64,000 bases of DNA from Pseudescherichia sp039594205 (GCA_039594205.1 JBCNNW010000008.1:25488-89487); one strand, 5' to 3'. Numbered from the stretch's first letter, positions 15,678 through 25,173 are shown. Numbers and translations are program-made. The notes: a model not told the origin generated them from the sequence alone.

Positions 15678-18212
15678 TCAATCAGCTATCAATATTTGCG
15701 GTACATCTCCAGCGATAGTGGTTAAATCGAGACGATCGTTCAGAGAGACAATTTCTCCACTAAGAATGTTGCGGTAGCGTCGACCTGCCACGCCTTCAGG
15801 TAACGCAATCGAGGTATCGGTAAACCATGCTGCCTCCGCATCGTCGGGAAGACGCAGCGCGAGGCGCGGCGCAATGACGATCAGCGCGTCACCACCTCTG
15901 ATCCGCGGCGTCACGCGGGCGTAGGCGATAACATGATCCGCCTGCTCTCCGCTTACCGTCAGCGGCAGATAGTCACCCTGGCGGAACAGCACTGGCTTCT
16001 GCTGACGCAGGCGCAGGCTCCTTGCAATAACCTGTTGTTTCAGCAGGCCGCTCTGCCAGCTCTCTTCGCTTGTCGATACGGGCCGATCGTCTCCGTCGAG
16101 CTGCCGAATCAGCGTGGCAAAATCCGGTTCCCGCCGGTTGTCAGGATCGACAAGGCTGAAGTTAAGCGCCTCGCTGCCCTGATAGATATCCGGTACGCCA
16201 GGCGCGGTGAGCTTAATCACCGTCTGGGTAAGGCTGTTCACCAGTCCCGCGCGAATAAACGGCTGCAGCGAGCTAACGAAATCCTGCAGGAAGGTCTGGT
16301 TTTCCGGGGAAAGCAGATGCCGGGCGTAGTCGAGCATCGCTTTTTCAAAGGGATCGTTGCTGTCGACCCAGTCGGTACGCAGCTTCGCCTCCCGCAGCGC
16401 TTTTTCAACGAAATCCAGGAAACGCGCCTCTAATGCCTTCAGCCCTTCCACATCATCAGGCTGGAGCGTGACCGGCCAGACGCCTGCCAGCGCCTGATAG
16501 AGCATCCACGCCCCGGCGGGTTTTGGCGCCGGGCCATCTTCAAGCTCCACCACCTTATGCTGGTTGATCTCCCGCCAGCGGGCAACGCATACCGCCCAGC
16601 GCGACGGGGCCTCTGTCAGGGTGTAGAGCCGGGCACGCGTATCTTCACCGCGTTTAGTATCGTGAGTCGAGGTGCCGGAGAGCGCGTCGGGCTGTTTTTC
16701 CAGCCGTGTCTTCATCTCATCGTGGAAACGATCGAGAGAGAAAGTACGGGGCAGCGGTTCAGCCCCGACCTCGTTGAGCGCCAGGCCCATGTTTTGACGG
16801 AAAAAGAGCGTATCCTCTACGGATTTAGCCATCAGCGGCCCGGTAAGCTGCTGGAAACGGGTGCGGAAAAGCGATGCTTTTTCAGCCACTGCATCAGAGA
16901 GTGAACCGGCGAGAATGCGGGTAATAAAATCGAGCGCCTCGGGATCCGGCGCGTTCTCACTGGCTTTAACCTTCGTCACCACTTTTTGCAGCAGTTCAGC
17001 ATCGGCTGGTGGCAACCCGGCTTTTGTACCGTAGGTACGATAGACCGGGAAGGCAACCAGAAGTTCGCGTAACGCAGCACGAACAGTCGCTTCGTCAGCG
17101 GAGAGTTCTTCTGATTCAGCAATGCCGAGCGCCAGCTTAAGCAAGGTGGTAAATTCACCTTCGAAATTTCTGTCGGCCATCAATAGCTTCGCCGCACGCA
17201 GCTCTGCTTTCATATCAACCTGTTTTTCCATGGTTTTGTCGTAGGCCTTGCGCAGCGCGGCAAGCCTGTCGTCATCAACCAGGGCATCAGAGATTGCGGC
17301 AATGAATTCGTAGCCCGTAGTGCCGGACACCGGCCAGTCGTCCGGCAGATGTTCGCCCTTACCCAGGATCTTCTCAACGGTAATGTAGCAGTCGGATCCG
17401 GCCTCCTGACGCAGGCGCTGGAGGTAGCCTTTGGGATCGGCCAGGCCATCTACATGGTCTACACGTAAACCGTCTACCGCCCCGCTGCGCACCAGCTCAA
17501 GGATCAGTCGATGGCTATCGTCAAAGACCGCATCCTCCTCAACGCGAACGCCTGCAAGACCGGTAATTTCAAAGAAGCGACGGTAGGAGAGATCACGCGG
17601 CGCATCACGCCACGTCATCAATCGATAGGGCTGCTGCTCGTGTAACGCAATAAGTCCCGCTTTATCAGTGAGATTAAGCACTTCATCTTCCCGCCCCTGA
17701 TAGCTCTCAGGGCAAAGCGGATAGAAGTTCTCAAAATAGGCGAAGGCAGGTTTACCCGTTTGCGGATCGGCCTGCACGCTAATATCGCCCTTCTCCAGTT
17801 CAGCCTCAAAGGTGTCACCCAGAAATGGCAGGGTCAGTCGTCGCGACCAGTCGATATCGAAATAGCGAGCGTAGCGGCTCTTGTCACCGTTTTCGATCGC
17901 GTCGCGCCACCACGAATTCTCCAGCGAGGCGGCCATATGGTTTGGCACAATATCGAGAATCAGGCCCAGACCCGCCTCTTTCAATGCGTTCACCATCCGG
18001 TCAAAGCCTTCACGGCCGCCGATGGCAGGCTCGATTTCGTTGGCATTCGTGACGTCATAGCCATGGGTGGAGCCGGTCGTCGCGGTAAAAATTGGCGAGG
18101 CGTAGAGATGGCTAATGCCAAGCTGCTGCATGTAGGGCACAAGGCCAGCGGCACGGTCAAAGGTCATGCCGTTACGAAACTGAATTCGATAAGTCGCGGT
18201 TGGGATCTTCAC
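15678..18212 (-). CDS. treY: malto-oligosyltrehalose synthase
   Basis: An 844-residue GH13 enzyme that turns the reducing-end alpha-1,4 bond of a maltodextrin into an alpha,alpha-1,1 bond, giving maltooligosyl trehalose. Family landmarks are IPTATYRIQF at the start, HGYDVTN, LDIVPNHMA, GLRVDHVDGLADPKGYL (catalytic Asp) and ITVEKILG (catalytic Glu). The start codon is GTG, four bases overlapping the treZ stop and preceded by AGGAG, so translation is coupled to treZ. The cytoplasmic product works with TreZ and the debranching enzyme encoded next. Confidence 0.93.
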   Translation of the reverse strand: MKIPTATYRIQFRNGMTFDRAAGLVPYMQQLGISHLYASPIFTATTGSTHGYDVTNANEIEPAIGGREGFDRMVNALKEAGLGLILDIVPNHMAASLENSWWRDAIENGDKSRYARYFDIDWSRRLTLPFLGDTFEAELEKGDISVQADPQTGKPAFAYFENFYPLCPESYQGREDEVLNLTDKAGLIALHEQQPYRLMTWRDAPRDLSYRRFFEITGLAGVRVEEDAVFDDSHRLILELVRSGAVDGLRVDHVDGLADPKGYLQRLRQEAGSDCYITVEKILGKGEHLPDDWPVSGTTGYEFIAAISDALVDDDRLAALRKAYDKTMEKQVDMKAELRAAKLLMADRNFEGEFTTLLKLALGIAESEELSADEATVRAALRELLVAFPVYRTYGTKAGLPPADAELLQKVVTKVKASENAPDPEALDFITRILAGSLSDAVAEKASLFRTRFQQLTGPLMAKSVEDTLFFRQNMGLALNEVGAEPLPRTFSLDRFHDEMKTRLEKQPDALSGTSTHDTKRGEDTRARLYTLTEAPSRWAVCVARWREINQHKVVELEDGPAPKPAGAWMLYQALAGVWPVTLQPDDVEGLKALEARFLDFVEKALREAKLRTDWVDSNDPFEKAMLDYARHLLSPENQTFLQDFVSSLQPFIRAGLVNSLTQTVIKLTAPGVPDIYQGSEALNFSLVDPDNRREPDFATLIRQLDGDDRPVSTSEESWQSGLLKQQVIARSLRLRQQKPVLFRQGDYLPLTVSGEQADHVIAYARVTPRIRGGDALIVIAPRLALRLPDDAEAAWFTDTSIALPEGVAGRRYRNILSGEIVSLNDRLDLTTIAGDVPQILIAD

Positions 18213-19996
18213 TTTGCTTCTCCTGATGCAAGGCGAACAACAATTGAGTTCTGCGACAGCTCATCTGTCGCATTCGGCCAGGCAAAAACGGTTTCGCCGG
18301 GTAGATCCGGCAGGGTCTGTTTGCGCTCGCTAATATTCAGCGCCAGCGAGAGCGTACCTTTCGGGAAGCGCCAGGTCACAGCGAGGAAACCCTCGGCGGT
18401 TTTGACGATCCGTCCCGATTTACCCCCGGCGCTAGCCAGCAAGGGGACGATATGCTGCTGGCGCAGCCGCAGCAGCGCCCGGGTCAGCTCCAGCCAGGCG
18501 CGCCCTTCGTGGTTTTCGAGTTTGTCCCAATCTAGCTTCGACTGCATAAAGGTGCTCTCGGCGTTCGGGTCGGGCACGCGGTCACCGTCGAAGCCATCGT
18601 GCCCGGCGAACTCTTTTGCTCGCCCCTCGCGCACGGCTTTAGCCAGATCGCCATGAAAATCAGTAAAGAAAAGGAATGGGTTACTCTCACCGTACTCTTC
18701 ACCCATAAACAGCAGTGGGATATGCGGAGAGAGAAGCAGCGCCGCCAGCAGCACTTTTGTGCGATCGACGCCCGCGAGAGAGATCAGCCGCTCGCCCTGG
18801 GCACGGTTGCCCGTCTGGTCGTGGTTTTGGATAAAATCGACAAACGCCACCGGTGGTTGCCCGGTACTGTCCACCCCGCGCGCCTCACCAGAGTGAGGTG
18901 AGACTTCCCCCTGATAGGCGAACCCTTCAGCCAGCGCGCGCGCCACGTGTTTTTCCGGCTCCTGCGCAAAATCCTGATAATAGGCGTGCGTTTCACCGGT
19001 AGCAAAAACATGAACAGCATTGTGGAAGTCGTCGTTCCATTCGCCGCTAAACAATGGAGTCGCCCCCGCTTCATCGCGCGGATGAAGAAAAATGACGTTT
19101 CGGCAATCTTCAGTGGTCAGGTGTACAGGGCGGTCGGTAATCTCAGTACGAATGCGCTCGGCAATCTCCAACAGGACATGCTTATCAGCGCTATCTTCAA
19201 TCTGGTCGATGGCATCAAAGCGCAGGCCATCAAGATTGTACTCTTTCAGCCAGTAGAGCGGCGCTTCAGCAATATAGCGGCGCACGGCATCGACATCATA
19301 GGCGATGCCCGGTCCCCAGGGTGTCATTCGCTCCTTGTGGAAGAACGCTGGCGACAACAGCGGCAGATAGTTACCCTCCGGGCCGAAATGATTCAGCACA
19401 ATGTCGAGCACAACTGAAATGCCGTAACCGTGCGCGGCATCGACAAAGGCTTTAAAGTCATCCGGCGTGCCGTAGGCGGAGTGCGGCGCATAGAGCAGCA
19501 CGCCATCGTATCCCCAGCCCCGATTGCCGCCAAACTGAGAAACCGGCAGGATCTCAATGGCGTTAATGCCGATATCCGCCAGATAAGCGAGCTTTTCAAT
19601 CGCGGCTTTAAACGTCCCCTCTGGTGTAAAGGTGCCTACGTGTAACTCATAAAAAACCGTCTCTTCCCAGGGGCGTCCCTGCCACTGACTATTTTGCCAG
19701 CGATAGCTATTCGGATTTATGACCAACGAGGGACCGTTGACGTCAGCCTGCTGCCCACGCGACGCCGGATCCGGCAGAGCGGTACCATCAGCCAGAATAT
19801 AGTTATATTCCGCGCCGGGTGAGATCCCAGTGGTGGAAAATTCGAACCAGCCATCTTCAGCTGGGTTCATCTTAAATTCCTTGCCTGAGAGCCTGAGCGT
19901 GACGCTTTTTTGACCGCTCGCCCAGACACGAAAACGCACTGTGTCGGCAGCCACGAACTCGGCCCCCCAGCTTTTAAGAAAAGATCTGGACTCCAT
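18209..19996 (-). CDS. treZ: malto-oligosyltrehalose trehalohydrolase
   Basis: A 595-residue GH13 enzyme that releases free trehalose from maltooligosyl trehalose. An N-terminal beta-sandwich module (about 1-95; GAEYNYILADGT) leads into the barrel with YELHVGTFTPEGTF, VVLDIVLNHFGPEGNYL, LDGLRFDAIDQIED (nucleophile Asp) and LTTEDCRN. GAGG precedes the ATG. It is the first gene of the treZ-treY-glgX operon. Trehalose made this way is a compatible solute; the location beside sra-type stationary-phase and biofilm regulators fits a stress role, though no promoter motif proves it. Confidence 0.93.
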   Translation of the reverse strand: MESRSFLKSWGAEFVAADTVRFRVWASGQKSVTLRLSGKEFKMNPAEDGWFEFSTTGISPGAEYNYILADGTALPDPASRGQQADVNGPSLVINPNSYRWQNSQWQGRPWEETVFYELHVGTFTPEGTFKAAIEKLAYLADIGINAIEILPVSQFGGNRGWGYDGVLLYAPHSAYGTPDDFKAFVDAAHGYGISVVLDIVLNHFGPEGNYLPLLSPAFFHKERMTPWGPGIAYDVDAVRRYIAEAPLYWLKEYNLDGLRFDAIDQIEDSADKHVLLEIAERIRTEITDRPVHLTTEDCRNVIFLHPRDEAGATPLFSGEWNDDFHNAVHVFATGETHAYYQDFAQEPEKHVARALAEGFAYQGEVSPHSGEARGVDSTGQPPVAFVDFIQNHDQTGNRAQGERLISLAGVDRTKVLLAALLLSPHIPLLFMGEEYGESNPFLFFTDFHGDLAKAVREGRAKEFAGHDGFDGDRVPDPNAESTFMQSKLDWDKLENHEGRAWLELTRALLRLRQQHIVPLLASAGGKSGRIVKTAEGFLAVTWRFPKGTLSLALNISERKQTLPDLPGETVFAWPNATDELSQNSIVVRLASGEAK

Positions 19997-20338
19997 GCAG
20001 ATACCTCAATAAACGCAGACGTAAAGAAAGGGTGTTAAAACGGTGTTCGGGGTGCGACCTCTCCTGACCGTAGGTAAATAAAATCATAGTCTATGGGGCG
20101 GATAATGAGGTGCAGTTATGCTTAAGGAAGGTTTATGCGCAATGACGATTAGGATATATCCATTTAAAATAAATAACTTACAATAAATTCATTCATGGCT
20201 GGTGGTAAAAAAATATCGCATCTCTTTCCATTTGCGGTTTCTTATCGATATTATTAGGCAACAAAATAATTTGTCTGATGGCATAGGAGACTATCTCATC
20301 AGCGTGAGCGTAATGTAACCAGATCGGAAGCTGCAGAA
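19997..20338. other. shared divergent promoter region, treZ / second ycgZ
   Basis: These 342 bases separate two divergently transcribed operons, so both promoters must lie here. The half nearest the ycgZ-type gene is strongly AT-rich (20140-20280). I see no TTGTACA dyad like the one before the first cluster and no convincing -35/-10 pair on either strand. Confidence 0.4.
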
Positions 20339-20593
20339 ATGTGCGACAAAGATGTGAAACAGTTACCTGATAACCATCTAAAAACAAGCGGAGTTAGCCT
20401 TACACAGGGTCCTCATTCATCAGAAGAGACGCTGGGCGATATTGTTATTGCTCTGCTGAGTGCTGGTCAAATTATCAGCAGGCGTACTCTTTGTCTGAAG
20501 TTAATTTCCCGGATCGAAACAGCGACCGATCCGACCTCCGAAGCGCATCTTAACAATTTGCTGCAGCTCATTTTGCGGAACAACCGGTCATAG
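20339..20593 (+). CDS. YcgZ-like small protein (second cluster)
   Basis: An 84-residue paralogue of the YcgZ-type gene at 189-428. The shared core is SSEETLGDIVIALLSAGQ followed by SRRTLCLKLISRIETATD, against SQQETLGQIVVEILSSGQ and NRKAICTKLLSRLEMASD in the first copy. The N-terminus is unrelated. GGAAG precedes the ATG. It opens a second connector cluster immediately upstream of, and divergent from, the trehalose operon. By analogy it is a small signalling protein of the YcgZ/YmgA/AriR group; its target is unknown. Confidence 0.75.
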   Translation: MCDKDVKQLPDNHLKTSGVSLTQGPHSSEETLGDIVIALLSAGQIISRRTLCLKLISRIETATDPTSEAHLNNLLQLILRNNRS

Positions 20594-20688
20594 AGGTAAA
20601 CAAAGTTAATTTTCATATCTATCGTCGGCGATAACGGGCATACTGATTGTATATGCATTCCAGCGCCGTATAAAAAATGAGAGGCTCA

Positions 20689-20976
20689 ATGAGCAAAAAT
20701 GATAAAGACAGGCTGGTTGATAAGGTTATGGGTGAAGCGGTAATGGCGCTTCTTGAAGCCGATGACAATGTCTCTTTTGAAGCACTCATTGGTCAACTGC
20801 AGGATAATCTGCATGATGAAACCGACTATGGTCGGCGTGAAGCTTTTCGTACCGCAATCAATGGGGTACATCATTTCAGGGCCCATCCTGATGGAGCGGA
20901 AGGTACTTCCCGTTCGCTTAAGTTAAACAGACGTGATTCACTGCTTTATCGCACCAAGTCAGAGTATAAGCACTGA
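20689..20976 (+). CDS. YmgA-like small protein (second cluster)
   Basis: A 95-residue product with the YmgA pattern: a charged N-terminus, VMGEAVMALLE, SFEALIGQLQDNL and a GRREAF-like arginine block, matching IGEAVLSLL, TRALITRLRSM and RRREIL in the first cluster. The tail is polar. The ATG at 20689 follows AGAGG at four bases; a start at 20677 is also possible and would add four residues. It lies 95 bases after the YcgZ-like gene and is presumably co-transcribed with it. Confidence 0.7.
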   Translation: MSKNDKDRLVDKVMGEAVMALLEADDNVSFEALIGQLQDNLHDETDYGRREAFRTAINGVHHFRAHPDGAEGTSRSLKLNRRDSLLYRTKSEYKH

Positions 20977-21128
20977 TCGTCGATGCCTGTTAAATCGGTA
21001 TGATTAGCAGGTTCTTTATCAGATGCAGTTACGCTCTTCTAATCAGACTTGCCTTCAGCATGTTCCCTCAAATGCTCTCTGTAAATTTGATCTTGGCTGA
21101 TAAGCCTGGAAGATAAACCCCTTCAGCA

Positions 21129-21353
21129 TTGAGAGTGCAATTGAACGAAGATGAACAAGTACGACTTGAGAATATTCAAGAGGTAGTTGGCGAGGCCGCG
21201 GCATGGCTTATGAACTCCCACCTGCCTGTAAATGCAGATAACCTGATGATGGTGCTTCGCGCCAGGCGTATTATGGTAAAAGATCCGCAGCAAAAACGAG
21301 TTCTGGATGCCTGCGTGCTTTATCTGCGGACGCGTCTTTTGAAAACAGCATAA
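21129..21353 (+). CDS. small YmgA/AriR-like protein with TTG start
   Basis: A 74-residue acidic-to-basic helical protein. The segment VGEAAAWLMNSHLPVNADNL followed by an RRIMVKDPQQKRVLDA stretch has the same spacing as YmgA (GEAV..LL, hydrophobic helix, arginines), so it is probably a third member of that group. I do not recognise a named orthologue. No ATG fits; TTG 21129 or GTG 21135 are the only reasonable starts and the ribosome binding site is weak, so translation may be low or the start may be wrong. Confidence 0.5.
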   Translation: MRVQLNEDEQVRLENIQEVVGEAAAWLMNSHLPVNADNLMMVLRARRIMVKDPQQKRVLDACVLYLRTRLLKTA

Positions 21354-21357
21354 GTCA

Positions 21358-21391
21358 ACGCCCTACCCCTCAATAACCTGAGGCAGGGCGT
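21358..21391. terminator. hairpin between convergent small genes
   Basis: ACGCCCT and AGGGCGT pair, and inside them CCTCA pairs with TGAGG, forming a two-tier hairpin between genes ending at 21353 (+) and 21403 (-). The flanking T content is modest, so it is a possible rather than certain terminator. Confidence 0.5.
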
Positions 21392-21402
21392 GGTTATTAT
21401 AA

Positions 21403-21651
21403 CTACAGATCGTCCGGCGTTTTTTGTACGATCAGCTCAAGGGCATTGCGGTAGATGTCGAGCTTAATGACGTCATCTTCTGTTTCAAGTAGCCGAATAA
21501 GAGCCAGAATCAGATTTTTATTATTCACCTCGATCCGGTTGCTTTTGAGATTTTGTGCGAGCTGTTTAATCAGCACGCGTTCGGCCTCAAAAGCCTGAAT
21601 GCCCTGGTCGAAGTAGGTGTTTACATGATCTTCGGTTGTTGCGCTGTGCAT
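21403..21651 (-). CDS. AriR/YmgB-like protein (second cluster, reversed)
   Basis: An 82-residue helical protein of the AriR family. The block NNKNLILALIRLLETEDDVI followed by RNALELIV and a C-terminal TPDDL parallels NKAIILHLIQAIESTDDVV, RKTLEIV and TMDDI of the first cluster. Unlike that cluster, the gene is on the opposite strand and converges on the YmgA-like genes, so it has its own promoter. By family it is a small dimeric regulator of biofilm and acid-stress genes. Confidence 0.75.
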   Translation of the reverse strand: MHSATTEDHVNTYFDQGIQAFEAERVLIKQLAQNLKSNRIEVNNKNLILALIRLLETEDDVIKLDIYRNALELIVQKTPDDL

Positions 21652-21796
21652 CGATATGCCTTCAATTTTAAGTTACTGGCCTCTCTTCATATCGAGAGAA
21701 AATAATTACCGCGATAAACGTAGACGTCAACTCTTGCCTCCGCAATAGTCACGCCTTCAATCGGCTAAAATTTATACGCCCGATAAAGTAAAAGGC

Positions 21797-23452
21797 TTAA
21801 CCTCGCGCTTTACGCTGCATGATCGCCAGCGCGCTAAGCATCAAAATAAGCCCCGTGAGCAGCGTTAAGGTTGCCATCGCCATTCCCTGCCCAACCGATC
21901 CCTGTTCAAACTGCCGCCAGATAAAGACCGCCACGGTTTGCGTACCGGCTGGCGAGAGCAGCAGCGAAGTCACCAGCTCGCGGGACGCAATTGCAAACAC
22001 CATCAGCATTGCGGCCAGCATAGCTGGAAAGACCAGCGGCATGATGATAAAGCGCAGCGCCTGAAGCGCACTTGCACCATGAACCCGCGCGGCTGGCTCC
22101 AGATTGCCACCCAGCTGGCGTAGCGCGCTGGTGATATAGCGCACCGGCCAGGGCATCAGCAGGCAGCAGTATGAGAGCAGCAGGATTGCCCAGGTATTGT
22201 AAGGCGAAACCGGCCAGAAGGTGCGGTTCCACAGCAGAATCAGTCCTACACCCACGACAATACCCGGCAGCGCCGCAGGCAGGAGCGACAGCGCATCCAG
22301 CACGCTGCGGCCTTTTATCTGCCTGACCACAACCAGCCACGAAACCAGCAGGCCAAGTAGACCGGTGATCAGCGACGCGGCGAGTGCCAGCGACAGGCTG
22401 GTGCCCAACGCCGACAGCGCATCTCCCTGCTGGGAGAAAAGCGCTAAATAGTGCTGAGGGGTGACGTTATTCCAGGCCAGTCCGCCTGACAGCGTCGACA
22501 TTATACCGGTGACCGCCATCGATAACCCCGGCACTCCAACCGCCAAAAATCCCGTTAGAGCCATCATCGTCACCACCGGAACGGCGGCGATGCCCAGCGT
22601 GGCTCCCATGTTCTCGGTTGGCTTGCCGGTCACGCTGGTCACCTCTTTATCCCCTACCAGGCGGCGCTGTAACCACCACCCCGTTAAGGCAATGACAATC
22701 AGCACCATCGAGAGCAGCGACGCGCCGGGCAGATCGATTGGCCAGTCGGCGAGTTTCTTCTCGATACCCACCGTCATCATCACTACCCCGGAGCGTGAGC
22801 CGAGGGCCGCCGGCACACCATACTCTTCAATAGCCAAAGTAAAAGCTAACAGCATCCCCGCTGCCAGGGCGGGCGCGACCATAGGCAGTGTGATATGCCA
22901 GAAGGCCCGCCAGGCTGTAGCACCATGCACCCGGGCAACCAGCGCCAGCCGCTGCCCGCTAGCGAGCAGGCTGCGCGAGACGGCAAAATAGACCACCGGA
23001 AAGATATTCAGGGTCATGACCAGCACAATGCCGCTGCGGCTGAAAAGCAGATTGTTAAGGTCGATACCGGTTAGCTGATCGAGATAACCATTGGTCTGTA
23101 AGACCAGCATCCAGGAGAGCGCGGCAATATAGGGCGGGGTCAAAAACGGGATGAGAAAGATAAGATCCCACAGCCTGGGTACGGGTAGATTGAATAATCC
23201 GCGCATTACGCCGAGCGGCAGACCAATCAGAGCGCTCAACAGCGCGACGCCTGCGGCAATCCATAGCGTTCCCCCCAGCATAGCGGGCAGCTGCGGATCC
23301 TGAAACTGCGGGACAATACCCGTTAACACCCCGCTCAACGAGCCGGCGCTAAACTGCGGAAAAATGGCCTGTAGAATAATAAACAGCAACGGCAGCGCGA
23401 CCAGGATCGCCAGCAGCGCCACGGTAGTGAGGGTAATTAATCTCTGTTTCAC
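21797..23452 (-). CDS. ABC transporter permease, tandem two-domain type
   Basis: A 551-residue inner-membrane protein with about twelve helices and two copies of the permease (BPD_transp_1) domain. Each copy has an EAA-type loop: ARVHGATAWRAFWHITLPM near residue 180 and ARVHGASALQALRFIIMPL near residue 460. Such fused permeases occur in ferric iron, thiamine, phosphonate and hexose-phosphate importers of the FbpB/AfuB kind. It is the last gene of a three-gene operon, ATPase then binding protein then permease. The substrate cannot be told from the permease. Confidence 0.85.
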   Translation of the reverse strand: MKQRLITLTTVALLAILVALPLLFIILQAIFPQFSAGSLSGVLTGIVPQFQDPQLPAMLGGTLWIAAGVALLSALIGLPLGVMRGLFNLPVPRLWDLIFLIPFLTPPYIAALSWMLVLQTNGYLDQLTGIDLNNLLFSRSGIVLVMTLNIFPVVYFAVSRSLLASGQRLALVARVHGATAWRAFWHITLPMVAPALAAGMLLAFTLAIEEYGVPAALGSRSGVVMMTVGIEKKLADWPIDLPGASLLSMVLIVIALTGWWLQRRLVGDKEVTSVTGKPTENMGATLGIAAVPVVTMMALTGFLAVGVPGLSMAVTGIMSTLSGGLAWNNVTPQHYLALFSQQGDALSALGTSLSLALAASLITGLLGLLVSWLVVVRQIKGRSVLDALSLLPAALPGIVVGVGLILLWNRTFWPVSPYNTWAILLLSYCCLLMPWPVRYITSALRQLGGNLEPAARVHGASALQALRFIIMPLVFPAMLAAMLMVFAIASRELVTSLLLSPAGTQTVAVFIWRQFEQGSVGQGMAMATLTLLTGLILMLSALAIMQRKARG

Positions 23453-23491
23453 AACGGCTATCCTGAAAGCGGGGTTGCCCCCGCCGGGTGA

Positions 23492-24460
23492 TTACTGCGC
23501 GAAAAGGGTATTAAAGCGTTTCAACACATCGCTGCGCTCGCTGTTGCCGTCGTTAGTGGTCGGCAGGATTTTTAGATCGTTCAGCAGAGGGCGCTTAGCG
23601 GTAACGTCGGTACGGGCAGGCATCAGCCAGGCGTCGGCAACCAACGCCTGCCCTTCTGGCGAGAGCACATAGTCAACAAAGGCTTTAGCATCGGCAGCAT
23701 GCTGCGTGGTTTTCAGGATCATCATCGGACGCGGGGCAATTACCGTCCCGCTCGCCGGGAATATCACCTTCAGCGACTCACCCTGGGCGATATTGCCGTA
23801 AGAGACATAGTCTACCGCACCAAACACGGCGGCTTTCGCCCCCTGCATGACCGGCGTTACCGCCTGGGCGTTAGGGCCGCTGACCACCATACCGTTCTGC
23901 TTCAGCTGCTCAAACAGTTTCCACGCCGCATCACCCATGCCGTTTTGCAGGCCAATCAACAGATCGAGGGATGCACCAGAGAGCGCCGGGTCAGGCGTGG
24001 TGACTTTATCTTTGAAATCGCCAGTGGTGAGATCCTGCCACTCTTTTGGCTCAGGCGTGCCGCTTTTGCTATTCCAGACGATACCCAATGCCGAAATACC
24101 CTGAGCAACATAGTCGCTGGTTTTGAGGTTAGCAGGCACCTTTTCTGCATTCTGGCTCTGATACGGCAGCAGCCAACCACGATTATGCAGATCTTCCGCG
24201 GTATCCCATGACGCAGAGATAAGAATATCGGCCTGCGGATTAGCCTGCTCGGCCTCCAGTCGCGCCATTACCTTCCCGGTCGTAGCCTGAAAGATGTTGA
24301 CCTTGACGCCGGTTTTCTTCTCATAGCCCGCCGCGAGGCCTTTAGCCAGCGAGCCGGGACCTGCGGTATAGATAGTCAGCGCCTGCGCGCTGGAGACGCT
24401 GATAGCAGACAATGCCATGGTTAATGTAACTCCTTTTATTACAGACGATACTGCTTTCAT
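23492..24460 (-). CDS. periplasmic binding protein of the 21.8-25.2 kb ABC importer
   Basis: A 322-residue solute-binding protein with a Sec signal peptide (hydrophobic core TLTMALSAISVSSAQA, cleavage near residue 28). The mature start LTIYTAGPGSLAKGLAAGYE is the type I/II fold entry used by AfuA, FbpA and PhnS-like proteins. I do not see the tyrosine pair that marks ferric binding proteins, so iron is not assured; phosphonates or sugar phosphates are alternatives. The ATG overlaps the ATPase stop by four bases, showing coupling. Confidence 0.82.
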   Translation of the reverse strand: MKAVSSVIKGVTLTMALSAISVSSAQALTIYTAGPGSLAKGLAAGYEKKTGVKVNIFQATTGKVMARLEAEQANPQADILISASWDTAEDLHNRGWLLPYQSQNAEKVPANLKTSDYVAQGISALGIVWNSKSGTPEPKEWQDLTTGDFKDKVTTPDPALSGASLDLLIGLQNGMGDAAWKLFEQLKQNGMVVSGPNAQAVTPVMQGAKAAVFGAVDYVSYGNIAQGESLKVIFPASGTVIAPRPMMILKTTQHAADAKAFVDYVLSPEGQALVADAWLMPARTDVTAKRPLLNDLKILPTTNDGNSERSDVLKRFNTLFAQ

Positions 24461-25173
24461 AATAATGCTCCATTGTATGTTGTAACTAAATTATTCGTAA
24501 TTAAATCAGATGCCGCCACGCGACCGGCGGAGAGATGCACAATACGGTCGGCAATCAACTCTGCTTCCCGGCGATCGTGGGTAACATAGACCGCAGTCGT
24601 TCCGGACTGGCGCAGGATCCGTGACATCTCCAGGCACAGCGACTCTCGCAGCTCACTGTCGAGATTAGAGAGTGGCTCATCAAAGAGCAGGACCCGAGGC
24701 TGGGCGACGATGGCGCGTGCGAGAGCCACCCTCTGCTGCTGTCCGCCGGAGAGTCCTGACGGTTTCCGTTCGGCAAAGTCCGACAGCCCTACCCTTGCCA
24801 GGGCCTCGGCAACGCGGAGATCACGTTCAGCACGTGGCAGGTTACGCATTTTGAGGGGAAAGGCGACGTTCTGCGCCACGGACATATGTGGCCACAGCGC
24901 ATAGTCCTGAAAGACCATGCCGATATCGCGCGCCTCTGGCGGAAGCGCCCAGCCCGCCTTTGCGACCTGGCGTTCACCGAACCAGATCTCCCCTTCCGCA
25001 GGGTGCGTCAGCCCGGCCAGCAGGCGTAGAAGCGTGCTTTTGCCGCAGCCAGAGGGTCCGAGCAGGGCCACGATGCTGCCGGGTTCAATATGCAGATCGA
25101 TCTGATGAAGAACGGTATGGTTGGCAAAGGCGTACGAAACACCTTCGAGACGAATACGGGTCAGTGCGTGCAT
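24457..25173 (-). CDS. ATPase of the 21.8-25.2 kb ABC importer
   Basis: A 238-residue ABC ATPase, first gene of its operon. Walker A is GPSGCGKST (residues 39-47), the Q-loop is VFQDYALWPH, the signature is LSGGQQQR, Walker B is VLLFDEP and the switch histidine sits in VYVTHDRREAE. It lacks the long regulatory TOBE tail of Fbp-type ATPases. AGGAGG lies eight bases before the ATG at 25173; the frame is open further upstream but without a ribosome site. It probably shares its control region with the divergent yddH. Confidence 0.88.
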   Translation of the reverse strand: MHALTRIRLEGVSYAFANHTVLHQIDLHIEPGSIVALLGPSGCGKSTLLRLLAGLTHPAEGEIWFGERQVAKAGWALPPEARDIGMVFQDYALWPHMSVAQNVAFPLKMRNLPRAERDLRVAEALARVGLSDFAERKPSGLSGGQQQRVALARAIVAQPRVLLFDEPLSNLDSELRESLCLEMSRILRQSGTTAVYVTHDRREAELIADRIVHLSAGRVAASDLITNNLVTTYNGALL

